Source: Gammaproteobacteria bacterium
GTDB lineage: Bacteria; Pseudomonadota; Gammaproteobacteria; Pseudomonadales; Pseudohongiellaceae
Direction: 5' to 3'
Assembly: GCA_030682575.1 (NCBI GenBank)
Contig: JAUXNX010000031.1
Span: 1-64,000 of the forward strand
DNA: 64,000 bases
A program made the position numbers and the translations under genes. This document shows, piece after piece, positions 46,102 through 55,707 of this stretch. The notes beneath the pieces were generated by a model. The model worked only from the letters and a program-made list of their open reading frames with translations. It searched no databases and was not told the DNA's origin. The stretch's first letter is position 1; every line of letters starts with the position of its first letter.

Positions 46102-48003
46102 ATGCTAGACGAGATCCCTCTCAGCCGCCCGGACACTCCCCTGCTCGATCAGATAGAGAGCCCGGCGGACCTGAAGAACATCGAGCCGGCACAGCTCCAG
46201 GAGCTGGCCCGGGAAGTCCGCAAGTTTCTTCTCTACTCCGTTGGCCAGACCGGCGGGCACTTTGGCGCCGGTCTCGGCGTGGTGGAACTGACCATCGCGC
46301 TGCACTACGTCTTCAATACCCCTCATGACAGGCTCGTCTGGGACGTGGGTCATCAGACCTATCCACACAAGATTCTCACGGGACGTCGCGAGCAGATGCT
46401 GACGATGCGCCAGGCCGGGGGTCTCGCCGCATTTCCGAGTCGTGAAGAGAGCGAGTACGACTGCTTCGGTGTCGGGCACTCCAGCACCTCCATCAGCGCC
46501 GCACTGGGCATGATGATCGCGGCCCGTGAACAGGGCATCGACCGCCACACCGTCGCCATCATCGGTGATGGTGCAATGACGGCGGGAATGGCATTCGAGG
46601 CACTCAACCACGCAGGTGATCTCGATGAAAATTTCCTCGTGATTCTCAACGACAACAACATGTCCATCTCGAAAAATGTAGGTGGGCTGTCGAGCTATTT
46701 CGCCCGCATGTGGGCCAGCCGCCCCTACAACTTCATTCGCACTGGCGGCAAGAAAGTGTTGTCGAAGATTCCTCCTGCATTGAAGGCAGCGCACCGCGCC
46801 GAAGAGTACATGAAAGGAATGGTGTCACCAGGCACGTTGTTCGAGGAAATCGGTTTCAACTACATCGGACTTGTCGATGGTCACGACACCGCCGAACTGA
46901 TCAACATCCTCACCAACATCAAGCAACTGCGAGGACCACAACTGCTGCATATTGTCACGCAGAAGGGCAAAGGCTACTCGGCGTCTGAAAGCGACCCCTT
47001 CGGCATGCATGCAATGAACAAGATCGAGCCGCAGAAGAGCAAACCCGCTCTGCGCAAGGCCGAATCACCAACCTACTCTGCCGTGTTTGGTCAGTGGCTG
47101 TGTGACATGGCGGCACAGGACCCGTTGCTCACTGCCATCACGCCGGCCATGAGTGCCGGCTCCGGCATGGACAAATTCGCCGAAGAATTTCCGAAACAGT
47201 TTCACGATGTCGCCATTGCCGAACAGCATGCTGTGACGCTGGCCGCAGGCATGGCATGTGATGGCTTGAAACCGGTGGTGGCAATCTATTCGACATTCCT
47301 GCAACGCGCCTACGACCAACTGATTCACGATGTGGCTTTGCAGAATCTCGACGTGCTCTTTGCCATCGACCGCGCAGGATTGGTCGGTGAAGACGGCCCT
47401 ACGCACGCGGGGAGTTTCGATCTCAGTTTCCTGCGCTGCATTCCCAACATGGTCATCATGACGCCGAGCAACGAGAACGAAACACGCCAGATGTTGTACA
47501 CAGGATACCGTCATCGCGGACCCGTAGCGGTGCGCTATCCTCGCGGCAAGGGGCCCGGTGTCGCCATTCAGCAACACATGGAGTTGCTGCCTATCGGCAA
47601 GGGAGTGGTGCGCAGAAAGGGTCACACTGTCGCTATCCTCGCCTTCGGGAGCCTCGTCAATACCGCACTGGAGACAGCGGAACTTGTCGATGCCACTGTC
47701 GTGGACATGCGCTTCGTTAAACCATTGGACGAAGCATTGATTGGCGAGATGGCCACACGCCATCAACTGCTGGTCACGCTGGAAGAGAACACAGTGAAAG
47801 GAGGAGCGGGAGCAGCAGTCAACGAATTCCTGCTGCGCGAGGATTACCGCATTCCAGTGCTCAATCTGGGTCTGCCAGACGAATTCCTCAGTCACGGCAA
47901 AGTGCCGGACATGCTGGCCAAGGCAGGATTGGACAGAGACTCCATAGCCACGTCCATTCGCGCGAAATTGCAGAAGTGCAAGATTCAGTCACAAGCTGTG
48001 TGA
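46102..48003 (+). CDS. dxs: 1-deoxy-D-xylulose-5-phosphate synthase
   Basis: A 633-residue thiamine diphosphate enzyme that makes DXP from pyruvate and glyceraldehyde-3-phosphate, the first step of the MEP pathway. The ThDP-binding motif is [31 protein letters not shown]-type: GDG (about residue 154) through NDNN (about 183). Also seen are the catalytic His in [10 protein letters not shown], and [15 protein letters not shown] in the pyrimidine domain. The full transketolase-like length is present. It feeds ispE (8313) and ispA (45063). Confidence 0.97.
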   Translation: MLDEIPLSRPDTPLLDQIESPADLKNIEPAQLQELAREVRKFLLYSVGQTGGHFGAGLGVVELTIALHYVFNTPHDRLVWDVGHQTYPHKILTGRREQMLTMRQAGGLAAFPSREESEYDCFGVGHSSTSISAALGMMIAAREQGIDRHTVAIIGDGAMTAGMAFEALNHAGDLDENFLVILNDNNMSISKNVGGLSSYFARMWASRPYNFIRTGGKKVLSKIPPALKAAHRAEEYMKGMVSPGTLFEEIGFNYIGLVDGHDTAELINILTNIKQLRGPQLLHIVTQKGKGYSASESDPFGMHAMNKIEPQKSKPALRKAESPTYSAVFGQWLCDMAAQDPLLTAITPAMSAGSGMDKFAEEFPKQFHDVAIAEQHAVTLAAGMACDGLKPVVAIYSTFLQRAYDQLIHDVALQNLDVLFAIDRAGLVGEDGPTHAGSFDLSFLRCIPNMVIMTPSNENETRQMLYTGYRHRGPVAVRYPRGKGPGVAIQQHMELLPIGKGVVRRKGHTVAILAFGSLVNTALETAELVDATVVDMRFVKPLDEALIGEMATRHQLLVTLEENTVKGGAGAAVNEFLLREDYRIPVLNLGLPDEFLSHGKVPDMLAKAGLDRDSIATSIRAKLQKCKIQSQAV

Positions 48004-48057
48004 AGATCATTTCGGGGATTCCTGATTGCATTTCCTGATCGCAGGCCGGACCCGCGA

Positions 48058-48086
48058 TTGACTCATATCGGGCCAGTGCGTAGACT
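48058..48086 (+). promoter_or_regulatory. Sigma70 promoter of the B12 regulon
   Basis: TTGACT (48058-48063) and TAGACT (48081-48086) are spaced by 17 bp. A transcript would begin near 48093, about 50 nt before the cobalamin riboswitch. Confidence 0.6.
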
Positions 48087-48141
48087 GCGCGCATTGTTGC
48101 CTGAGCGGATTTTTTCCGCGGCCACAATACTGATTAGTTGT

Positions 48142-48283
48142 CATGGTGCCCGCCTGTCGCATTCTCTGGAACGCAATGGTCGGGATAATTGGGAAGCTGG
48201 TTCAATGCCAGCGCTGCCCCCGCAACGGTAAGCGATACGAGCGTGCAAACGCTTTCCCCGCAAGCCCGATACCAGCCTGACGA
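48142..48283 (+). promoter_or_regulatory. Cobalamin riboswitch upstream of btuB
   Basis: The region holds the cobalamin riboswitch core GCTGCCCCCGCAACGGTAAG (near 48213) and the B12-box-like AAGCCCGATACCAGCCTGAC (near 48262), with flanking paired elements GGGAAGCTGG/CCAGC. It lies 130 bp upstream of btuB and should shut off expression when adenosyl- or methylcobalamin is bound. A possible terminator (CCGGA/TCCGG at 48337-48352, then six T at 48359-48364) could be the expression platform. Confidence 0.93.
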
Positions 48284-48412
48284 CGAGTTACTACTGAGAT
48301 GAAGCGGAGGGCTCCATCGGTGGTCGGTTCAGTCGTCCGGAAATGTCTCCGGCGTCGATTTTTTCCTGCCGCTCCCCTCCCTCATGAAACTTATTTCATT
48401 GAGGACTTGTAA

Positions 48413-50299
48413 ATGAATCACCGTAAACTTCTGGCAATTGCCTGCTCTGCAGGTGCCACGCTATCTCCTTTTTATTCACTGCATGCACAGACAGGCAATT
48501 CTGGACCCAGCACCAATGGGCTGGAGGAGATTGTTGTTATCTCCAGCCGCATCGAGACACCACTGCGGCAGATCGGTACATCCGTTTCTGTGCTCAATGC
48601 TGACGACATTCAGAGCAAGGGCAATTCGTCTCTGCTGGACATTCTGCGCACCATGCCCTCTGTCGCTGTCAGCAACACTGGCGGCTCCGGCCAGGTGAGC
48701 ACATTGCGTATTCGTGGTGAGGAAGGCTATCGCACTCTGGTGTTGCTGGACGGCATGAAATTGTCCGACCCGAGCGTCACGCAGGTACAACCACAGCTGG
48801 AGCATTTGCTCAGCAGTGGCATTGAGCGTGTGGAAATTCTGCGCGGTCCGCAGGGTTTGAGCTATGGCGCCGATGCTGGCGGCGTGGTGAACATCAGTAC
48901 ACGTCAGAGCAGCACCGAGTTACGTTCACACATTGATGTGATGTCCGGGGCATTTGACACACAGCAGTTGAGTGGCAACATCAGCGGCGGCTCCGAGCGT
49001 GCAGATTTCTTTCTGTCCGGCACTCGCTATGAAACTGACGGCTTCAACACTCGCAGCACCGATACGGTGCTTGCCGACGATGATGGGTACGACAACACAT
49101 CCCTGCACGCCAGAGTGGGTTTCAATGTCAGCGCGAATTTGCGACTGGAAGCTGTGCATCGCGACACTGCCGGCGACTCGGCATACGACGGTTGCTTCAA
49201 CCCAGTCACGTTCACCACGATCCATGACTGTGATGCCAGTTTCGAACAGCAGGCGTCGCGCCTCTCAGCTACATATCAGACCAACTACGGCACGCATGCC
49301 ATGGCATACGCAACGACAGAAACCGAACGCGAATATTTCGCTCTGGGTTCTTCAAGCTATGGTTCCAGCGGGGAACTGACCCGTCTGGAATACATCGGCA
49401 ATATCACGGCTCATGACAACTTCAATTTCGTCTATGGCATCGATCTGGAAGAGGAAGACAACAACGGCGAGACGCGGGACCAGCTCGGCTACTACGCGGA
49501 ATATCTCAGCACTTTCTCCGAGAATTTCTTCGTCACTGCCGGTGTACGTCGGGACGACAACGACGACTTCGGCAAGCACACCAGCTACCGCATCAGCAGT
49601 GCGTACCTCTTCGACCTGAGCAATGATGCCATAGTGAAAGTGCGCGGCAGTCTCGGCACAGGATTTCGCGCACCGAGTCCTTATGAAGCCAGCTATAACC
49701 GCAACCCCTGGGCCAAACCACCGGCATCACTCATCAAATTGACTGAAGAGTCGAGCAAGGGCCATGAACTGGCAGTCGAATACTACACAGATGGAGGGCT
49801 GCATCTGGAAGCCGTGTACTTCGATCAGCAGATTGAAGACGCGATCTATTTCGACTCTGCTACGTACAGTGGCTATCTGCAGGACATCGGCACCAGCACC
49901 TCGGAAGGCATTGAACTGTCCGCCACTGTTCCGCTGCATCAACAGTGGACACTGGAGACCAACTACACCTACAACAAGACCCGCAAGCCCGATGGCACCC
50001 AGCGGCAGTTGCGTCCGAAGAATCTCGCCAATCTGGGCCTCGCCTGGAACAGTGCGGATGATCGCATCAAGGTCAGCGGTTTCTATCGCACCTCCCGCGA
50101 CTCCTCCGACGTTGCTGGCGGCGTGCCGGTGGCATTGAAGGATTATGACGTCATCGACCTGACAGTGAGCTACAACCTCAGCGACCTGATCCATATCTAT
50201 GGCCGCGTGGAGAATCTCGCGGACGAGGACTATGTGGAGGTATTGGGCTACAACACAGCAGGCCGTTCCGCATATGTCGGTGTAAGATTCAACTTCTGA
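48413..50299 (+). CDS. btuB: TonB-dependent vitamin B12 receptor BtuB
   Basis: A 628-residue outer-membrane receptor. A signal peptide (LLAIACSAGATLSPFYSLHAQ) is followed by a TonB box (EEIVVISSR) and a plug domain (about 40-155, with RGEEGYRTLVLLDGMKLSDP and ERVEILRGPQGLSYGADAGGVVNI). The rest is a beta barrel that ends in the terminal aromatic FNF typical of outer-membrane proteins. It imports cobalamin using TonB energy. The upstream cobalamin riboswitch and downstream cob(I)alamin adenosyltransferase and btuF support B12 as substrate. Confidence 0.95.
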   Translation: MNHRKLLAIACSAGATLSPFYSLHAQTGNSGPSTNGLEEIVVISSRIETPLRQIGTSVSVLNADDIQSKGNSSLLDILRTMPSVAVSNTGGSGQVSTLRIRGEEGYRTLVLLDGMKLSDPSVTQVQPQLEHLLSSGIERVEILRGPQGLSYGADAGGVVNISTRQSSTELRSHIDVMSGAFDTQQLSGNISGGSERADFFLSGTRYETDGFNTRSTDTVLADDDGYDNTSLHARVGFNVSANLRLEAVHRDTAGDSAYDGCFNPVTFTTIHDCDASFEQQASRLSATYQTNYGTHAMAYATTETEREYFALGSSSYGSSGELTRLEYIGNITAHDNFNFVYGIDLEEEDNNGETRDQLGYYAEYLSTFSENFFVTAGVRRDDNDDFGKHTSYRISSAYLFDLSNDAIVKVRGSLGTGFRAPSPYEASYNRNPWAKPPASLIKLTEESSKGHELAVEYYTDGGLHLEAVYFDQQIEDAIYFDSATYSGYLQDIGTSTSEGIELSATVPLHQQWTLETNYTYNKTRKPDGTQRQLRPKNLANLGLAWNSADDRIKVSGFYRTSRDSSDVAGGVPVALKDYDVIDLTVSYNLSDLIHIYGRVENLADEDYVEVLGYNTAGRSAYVGVRFNF

Positions 50300-50328
50300 C
50301 ATCGCTATCACTTCACCAGGAGTCGGTC

Positions 50329-50940
50329 ATGACCAACACGCACGTGGACAGACAAGTCCGCCACAAGAAGGCCATGCAGCGCAAGAAGGCCCATATCGAT
50401 GAGCGCATCGCCGCAGCCACCATCGACAAGGGCCTGATCGTGGTGTTGACCGGCAATGGCAAGGGCAAGAGTTCCTCTGCTTTCGGCATGCTCGCCCGCA
50501 GCGTGGGTCACGGCCTGCGCTGCGGCGTTGTGCAGTTCATCAAGGGACAATGGGAGTGCGGCGAGCACCTGCTGTTCAAGGATCATCCGCTGGTGGAGTT
50601 CCATGTCATGAACACGGGCTTCACATGGGAGACCCAGGACCGCGACAAGGACATCGCGGCGGCGAGGGCCACCTGGGCCCATGCAAAAGACCTGCTGAAG
50701 AATCCAGATGTGCAGGTGGTGGTGTTGGACGAACTCACCTACATGTTGACCTATGGTTATCTGGATGCAGAAGAAGTGTTGTCGGCGCTGCGCAATCGCC
50801 CGCTCCATCAGCACGTCATCATCACAGGACGCAACGCCAACGCCGCGTTGATCGAGATGGCTGACACCGTGAGTGAAGTAGTGGACACCAAACACGCTTT
50901 CAACAACGGCATAAAAGTGCAAAAAGGAATCGACTACTAG
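50329..50940 (+). CDS. cobO: Cob(I)yrinic acid a,c-diamide adenosyltransferase
   Basis: A 203-residue CobA/CobO/BtuR-type P-loop enzyme. The Walker A motif is LTGNGKGKSSSAFGML (about residue 40), and the C-terminal VVVLDELTYMLTYGYL holds the Walker B Asp. It adenosylates the corrin cobalt in the last activation step of cobalamin. It lies 29 bp after btuB and would share the riboswitch-controlled transcript. The start is 50329 (MTNTHVDRQVRHKKAM). The gene name cobA is also used for this enzyme. Confidence 0.95.
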   Translation: MTNTHVDRQVRHKKAMQRKKAHIDERIAAATIDKGLIVVLTGNGKGKSSSAFGMLARSVGHGLRCGVVQFIKGQWECGEHLLFKDHPLVEFHVMNTGFTWETQDRDKDIAAARATWAHAKDLLKNPDVQVVVLDELTYMLTYGYLDAEEVLSALRNRPLHQHVIITGRNANAALIEMADTVSEVVDTKHAFNNGIKVQKGIDY

Positions 50941-50960
50941 TCTGCACTTCGAGTGCCGAT

Positions 50961-51142
50961 CTGCGCGGTGGGGAGGCTTCCGTACCGGACACGCCGTGAA
51001 CCCATCCAAGTACCCGTGCGGGCATAAAGGGGCTCGTCGTCCGCCGTCCGACCGCCATGGATGGCGGAAGTGCAGAAAATGCAGGAGCATTTTTCTGCCC
51101 TGGCGGCCGACGGTCCGGCACGGAAGCCTCCCCACCGCGCAG
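50961..51142 (+). repeat. Palindromic repeat with conserved core, copy 2 (expanded)
   Basis: 30-bp arms (50961-50990 and 51113-51142) pair with one mismatch (A against C, that is T/G in one strand). The loop (50991-51112) is 122 nt: it has all core blocks of the 54-nt core, but extra sequence is inserted in the apical loops of both internal hairpins. The arm sequence CTGCGCGGTGGGGAGGCTTC is unlike the arms of the other copies. It lies between the adenosyltransferase gene and btuF. No T tract follows the arms, so it is not an obvious terminator. Confidence 0.9.
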
Positions 51143-51181
51143 CTCTACCATTTGTGGTGCTGGCAGGACTTAGGAAAACAC

Positions 51182-52063
51182 ATGCTTCTGACTCGATTGA
51201 TCTTTACCGCTGCACTTGTATGTTCAACATTCGTTGCCGCCCAACCAATCACAGTGACCGACGACGACAGGCGCAGCATCACGCTTGAGCAGCCGGCGCA
51301 GCGCATCATCAGTCTGGCACCATCGCTGACGGAGTTGCTGTTTGCAGCCGGTGCGGGCGACCAGGTTGTGGGCGTCAGTGAGTACAGTGACTATCCACCG
51401 GAGGCAGCCACCAGATCCATCGTTGGGAGATACGATCTTCTCAACATGGAAGCCATTGTGGCGCTGGGGCCAGACCTCATCGTGGCATGGCGCAGTGGCA
51501 ATCCACGGGCGGGCGTCCAGCGCCTTATTGATCTTGGATTCAATGTCTATGTTGCAGAGCCAACTACCTTGGCCAGCATTGCTGATCATATCGACAGCTT
51601 TGCGTTGCTGGCGGGTACGCAGCAAACCGGAGGCGCCACTTCGCGCTTCTTTCGTGAACGCCTGAATGCACTGAGTGCCGAATTCCAGAATCGTGAGCCG
51701 GTAAGTGTGTTCTATCAAGTGTGGAACGAGCCTCTGATCAGCGTGGGCGGCAACGAACTGATCAACGACATCATCACACTATGTGGTGGCAGCAACATCT
51801 TTGCAGACCTGGGGCTGGCACCGAAAGTGAGCGAAGAAGCCGTGCTGCAACGCAATCCTCAGGTGATCATCGCCAGCGGCATGGACATCTCCCGCCCGGA
51901 GTGGCTGGACGAATGGCTGCGCTGGCCACAACTGCAGGCCGTCGCGAATGGCGACCTCTACTTCATTCCTCCCGACCTGGTACAGCGACACAGCCTGCGT
52001 GTGCTCAGTGGCGCCGAGCAGATGTGCAATCACATCGGCAAGGTTCGCGTTACCGGTCGCTGA
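51182..52063 (+). CDS. btuF: Periplasmic vitamin B12-binding protein BtuF
   Basis: A 293-residue helical-backbone binding protein with a Sec signal peptide (LIFTAALVCSTFVAAQ). The family features are RIISLAPSLTELLFAAGAGDQVVGV near the mature start and the conserved SVFYQVWNEPLISVGG and LINDIITLCGG segments. It passes cobalamin to the BtuCD importer; no btuCD is found in this window. The start at 51182 fits a normal signal peptide. The palindromic repeat separates it from the adenosyltransferase gene. Confidence 0.9.
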   Translation: MLLTRLIFTAALVCSTFVAAQPITVTDDDRRSITLEQPAQRIISLAPSLTELLFAAGAGDQVVGVSEYSDYPPEAATRSIVGRYDLLNMEAIVALGPDLIVAWRSGNPRAGVQRLIDLGFNVYVAEPTTLASIADHIDSFALLAGTQQTGGATSRFFRERLNALSAEFQNREPVSVFYQVWNEPLISVGGNELINDIITLCGGSNIFADLGLAPKVSEEAVLQRNPQVIIASGMDISRPEWLDEWLRWPQLQAVANGDLYFIPPDLVQRHSLRVLSGAEQMCNHIGKVRVTGR

Positions 52064-52241
52064 GTGTCTCAACTGGCGCTACTCGTTAATCAGCATCGAG
52101 CCAAGCCATGATGAGAATAGTTTTCATCTGCAGCATTGCTGAGAGATATGTGCGATGGCGGGGATATCAGACTCTGGAACAAATCGGGACATCTTTGGCT
52201 CTTTTTGCTGTGCAGCGCCGATATTTACTCTGGCTTGAGTC

Positions 52242-52247
52242 TATAAT
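52242..52247 (+). promoter_or_regulatory. Candidate -10 element of the sensor operon
   Basis: A perfect TATAAT at 52242-52247, 30 bp before the start of the binding-protein gene. No good -35 is seen at 16-18 bp spacing, so the promoter may need an activator. Confidence 0.4.
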
Positions 52248-52276
52248 CCAGCCACCTCAATCAGAGCTGGCATTCT

Positions 52277-53338
52277 ATGCAATTGGTCCGACTTGCAACA
52301 TGGATGGTGTGCACTACGTGTTCACTCGGGGCCTCATACGGAAATGGCCAGACACTGCGTATTCTCAACTGGGAGGCATTCCTCTCGGAGGACACCATCA
52401 GCCAATGGGAAGCGCGCACCGGCGCCAGCATTGAGCAAATCTATTTCGACAACGACGAGAATCGCAATTCACTGCTGACTTCCTATGATCAGACCACCAT
52501 CGATCTTGTCGTCATCGACCAGGTGTCCGCTCCCGTGTTTGGCAGGCGTGGTGTACTGCTTCCCGTAAGCGCGTACAGCGGCACTCCCAACCTTAGCCAT
52601 ATTGACCCGCAGTGGAAAGCCCAGTGCGGCGAATACGGTACACCCTACCTTTGGGGCACGATGGGGCTGGCCTATCGCAAGGACATTCTCACCCTGCCAC
52701 CGAGTTCCTGGAGCGCTTTGCTGAACCCGGCACCCGAACTGACGGGACATATCGGACTGCTGGAAGACTACGTAGACACCCTGGCACCTTCCCTGCTCAA
52801 GCGCGGCGCATCAGTCAACACCGCCGATGAATCCCTTTTGGCAGAGGTGTTCGAGGAACTAAGAAGCCTGTTGCCAGCAGTACTGACATTCGAATACCCC
52901 ATCACCTTTGTCGGTAGTTACCCGAATGCTGACGACCTGCATCTGGCCCTTGCCTACAGTGGAGACCAGTACGAACTTAACGACATGAGTGGCGGCGATG
53001 TCTGGGGATACACTATTCCCGAGGAAGGCACCGTATTGTGGATAGACTGCCTGGCCGTTTTGGCGAACTCACCGAACAAGGCCCTGGCCTTCGACTTCAT
53101 CAATTTCATCAATCAACCCGATGTGGCGGCTGCCAATTCGGAGGCTGTATTCGTTGCCACTCCCAATGCCTCGGCCCTGCCCCTGCAATCGACGGCATTC
53201 CGCAGCAACACTCTGATCTACCCGGACGAGGCGACGCTCGCCAAGAGCCAGCACTACGACTTCGCAATGGCCAACGAAAACGTGCGACTGCGCAATCGCA
53301 TCACCAGCTCTCTGGTCAACATCCATGAATCTCAGTAG
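52277..53338 (+). CDS. PotD-like polyamine-binding periplasmic protein (NspS-like sensor)
   Basis: A 353-residue periplasmic binding protein of the spermidine/putrescine (PotD/PotF) type with a signal peptide (first about 22 residues). The mature start TLRILNWEAFLSEDTISQWEA, GTPYLWGTMGLAYRKD, the VLWIDCLAVLANSPNKALAF segment (PotD Trp255/Asp257 region) and FDFINFINQPDVAA all match the family. No ABC transporter genes adjoin it. Instead it overlaps a membrane GGDEF-EAL gene by 14 bp. That layout matches V. cholerae NspS-MbaA, where a PotD-like protein senses norspermidine rather than importing it. Ligand is inferred. Confidence 0.85.
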   Translation: MQLVRLATWMVCTTCSLGASYGNGQTLRILNWEAFLSEDTISQWEARTGASIEQIYFDNDENRNSLLTSYDQTTIDLVVIDQVSAPVFGRRGVLLPVSAYSGTPNLSHIDPQWKAQCGEYGTPYLWGTMGLAYRKDILTLPPSSWSALLNPAPELTGHIGLLEDYVDTLAPSLLKRGASVNTADESLLAEVFEELRSLLPAVLTFEYPITFVGSYPNADDLHLALAYSGDQYELNDMSGGDVWGYTIPEEGTVLWIDCLAVLANSPNKALAFDFINFINQPDVAAANSEAVFVATPNASALPLQSTAFRSNTLIYPDEATLAKSQHYDFAMANENVRLRNRITSSLVNIHESQ

Positions 53339-55679
53339 ACGATCCCTTCTGGTAATTACCCCGGTAATGCTGCTGAGCTTTCTTGTGGCCTCACTGATCG
53401 TGTTCGAGCAGACCCAGAACTTCGTAGAACGTCAGGAACAGAACAGACTCAACTATGCAGTCAGTGAACTTTCCGCCGTGTTCAACCAGTACACTACATT
53501 CACAGACAGCTACCTGCACTCAGTCACAGAGAGTCATGCCTTCCACGAATACCTGCAGGCCAGCGACGAGGCCTACAGCGAACTGGCTCTCGTGCGCAGC
53601 GTGGAAGACAGCCTCCGTACCTTCCGACAGCATCGCTCCAACTATCTCAGTGTTACCATCGCCCGCAACTACCAAAACCCCGAAATCAGCTACTACTTCG
53701 AACTCAGCGACAATCCCTTCAGCACCATTTCTGAACCACTGGCAGACTTCGCCTTCAGCATGTTCGAGCGCACCAGACTGACAAGTTGGGAATATCTGCA
53801 GCCGGAAGGCCAGCGCAACACAATCGTCAAAGCACAACTGGTTGATCGCTACACTTTCTCCAGCCCTCTGCCCAGCCAGCTCGACAACAGCGTTGTGGTG
53901 CAGCTGGCAATCGAGCCCACTGAATTCAATCAACTGCTCGATGAACTCGTTGTGGAAATGAATGCACAGATCAATATCGTGAGTGAGTTGGCGCCAGGCG
54001 ATAGCATCTCCGCCTTTACCAATCTGGGGGAAAATCTATATCTCCAGGCCTTCCTGCCCCGGAATCATCTGCAGGTGCAGATGCGTCCACTGGCAGGCTG
54101 GTTGGCTTTGGTCAGCCTGCTGTTCGCCATTACCGCATCGGTCAGCCTGCATGGGCTGATGCGGCGCTATGTCACGCGCCCGGTATCGCTGCTGGAACAG
54201 GATCTCGCCAATGTGCTGGCAAAGCGTCGCACCACCATTCCGGAGCGTACAACGGAAGACGATGAGATCGGACGCCTGGCTCGCACCTTCCGAACGCTTT
54301 ACGAGGATCTCTCCAATTCTTATAACGAGACCCGGCGCCTGTCACAGCACGACAACCTGACCGGGCTTTACAACCTTGGCTACATTACCGAGATGGTCAG
54401 AAACGCACTGCAGGATGCCCAGGCAGCAAATGAACAGGTCGCGCTGCTCTACCTCGATCTGGACAATTTCAAATTTGTGAACGACAAGTATGGCCATCGC
54501 TTCGGCGATGAATTGCTGCAGGCCTTTGCGAAACTACTGCTTGATGTCACTGCCTCGCAGTCACCACAGATGAAAGGTGATCAGCCTGCACTGATACTTC
54601 CCGGGCGCGTGGCCGGAGACCAGTTCTGCCTTTTTGTCCGGCACCCGCTCGCATTCATCATCACACGCGAAATTGCCACTGAGGTACAGAATCTGCTCGC
54701 TGACGGACTCCCGTTTGCAAATGCACGCTTCCCCGTCACCGTCAGTATCGGCATCGCTGTTTATCCAGAAGACGGGGACTCTGTCAGCCAGTTGCTCTCC
54801 AACGCCGACACGGCGATGTATCAGGCAAAGCTGCAGGGCAAGAACCAGGTGGCCTATTACTCTCCCGCGCTGGCAGACAAGTTGCGCAGACGCCAGGAGC
54901 TGGAGACTGCGCTCAAACAGGTCAATCCCGATGAAGAGTTCAGGCTGGTGTATATGCCCCTGCTGAACGTCAGGACTGACGATCTCGATGGCTTCGAAGT
55001 CCTGCTGCGCTGGGACTCACCCCGCTTTGGCAACGTTGAACCGGACGAATTCGTGCCTATTGCCGAGTCCTGTGGCGTATTTGCCAAGATCGACGAATGG
55101 GTCATCAGTACTGGCTTGTCGAGCTATCCGGCGATTCGGAATTTGCTGGGTCGTGAGTTCAAGATGTCGCTGAATATCTCCTCGGCACAGCTACGATTGA
55201 GCAACCTGACCGAAGTGCTGGATCGCTACGCGAAACGCTTCGGCATCGCGCCGCATTGTATTCAACTGGAGATCACGGAAACGGTGAACATTGAGTACAC
55301 TGCGCACGCGAGCGACTTCCTGAATCGACTGTCGAGTGCTGGTTACGTGCTGGCGCTGGATGACTTTGGCGCCGGCTTTACCTCTTTGCTGCGTCTGGTG
55401 GAATACCCGATCGACATGGTGAAGTTCGACAAGAATTTCATTCAGCAGACACTGAAGCGTGGCAACCGCCAGATTCTGAAACCCCTGGTGGAGTTGTGTC
55501 ATTCCAACGGGATGCTGGTAACGATGGAAGGTGCCGAGTCCCAGGAGGACATCAATCTGCTGCGTACGTTCGATTGTGACTATATTCAGGGCTACTTCCT
55601 CGGCCGCCCGATCTCTCTCCCTGATATGGAAGAAGCCGTCCGCACGTTGCGTCAAAACTCCCAGGCCAGTTTGTTGTAA
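53325..55679 (+). CDS. MbaA-like membrane c-di-GMP enzyme (degenerate GGDEF, EAL)
   Basis: A 784-residue protein with an N-terminal membrane helix (LLVITPVMLLSFLVASLIVF), a periplasmic sensor of about 210 residues, a second helix (about 255-275), a HAMP-like region, then GGDEF and EAL domains. The cyclase signature reads AGDQF (about residue 430) where GGDEF is expected, so cyclase activity is doubtful. The EAL domain keeps the metal and lytic residues NISSAQ, EITET, DDFGAG and K(F)D, though EAL itself is EVL (about 558). It is translationally coupled to the PotD-like gene (14-bp overlap), so it likely responds to that protein. Confidence 0.87.
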   Translation: MNLSRRSLLVITPVMLLSFLVASLIVFEQTQNFVERQEQNRLNYAVSELSAVFNQYTTFTDSYLHSVTESHAFHEYLQASDEAYSELALVRSVEDSLRTFRQHRSNYLSVTIARNYQNPEISYYFELSDNPFSTISEPLADFAFSMFERTRLTSWEYLQPEGQRNTIVKAQLVDRYTFSSPLPSQLDNSVVVQLAIEPTEFNQLLDELVVEMNAQINIVSELAPGDSISAFTNLGENLYLQAFLPRNHLQVQMRPLAGWLALVSLLFAITASVSLHGLMRRYVTRPVSLLEQDLANVLAKRRTTIPERTTEDDEIGRLARTFRTLYEDLSNSYNETRRLSQHDNLTGLYNLGYITEMVRNALQDAQAANEQVALLYLDLDNFKFVNDKYGHRFGDELLQAFAKLLLDVTASQSPQMKGDQPALILPGRVAGDQFCLFVRHPLAFIITREIATEVQNLLADGLPFANARFPVTVSIGIAVYPEDGDSVSQLLSNADTAMYQAKLQGKNQVAYYSPALADKLRRRQELETALKQVNPDEEFRLVYMPLLNVRTDDLDGFEVLLRWDSPRFGNVEPDEFVPIAESCGVFAKIDEWVISTGLSSYPAIRNLLGREFKMSLNISSAQLRLSNLTEVLDRYAKRFGIAPHCIQLEITETVNIEYTAHASDFLNRLSSAGYVLALDDFGAGFTSLLRLVEYPIDMVKFDKNFIQQTLKRGNRQILKPLVELCHSNGMLVTMEGAESQEDINLLRTFDCDYIQGYFLGRPISLPDMEEAVRTLRQNSQASLL

Positions 55680-55707
55680 CTCACTTCTTTCATTCACTCT
55701 GTAGCTC

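Noticed and set aside
50308-51135. An open frame antisense to the adenosyltransferase gene and into repeat copy 2
   Set aside because: No family similarity; it overlaps the confident cobO gene and the repeat.
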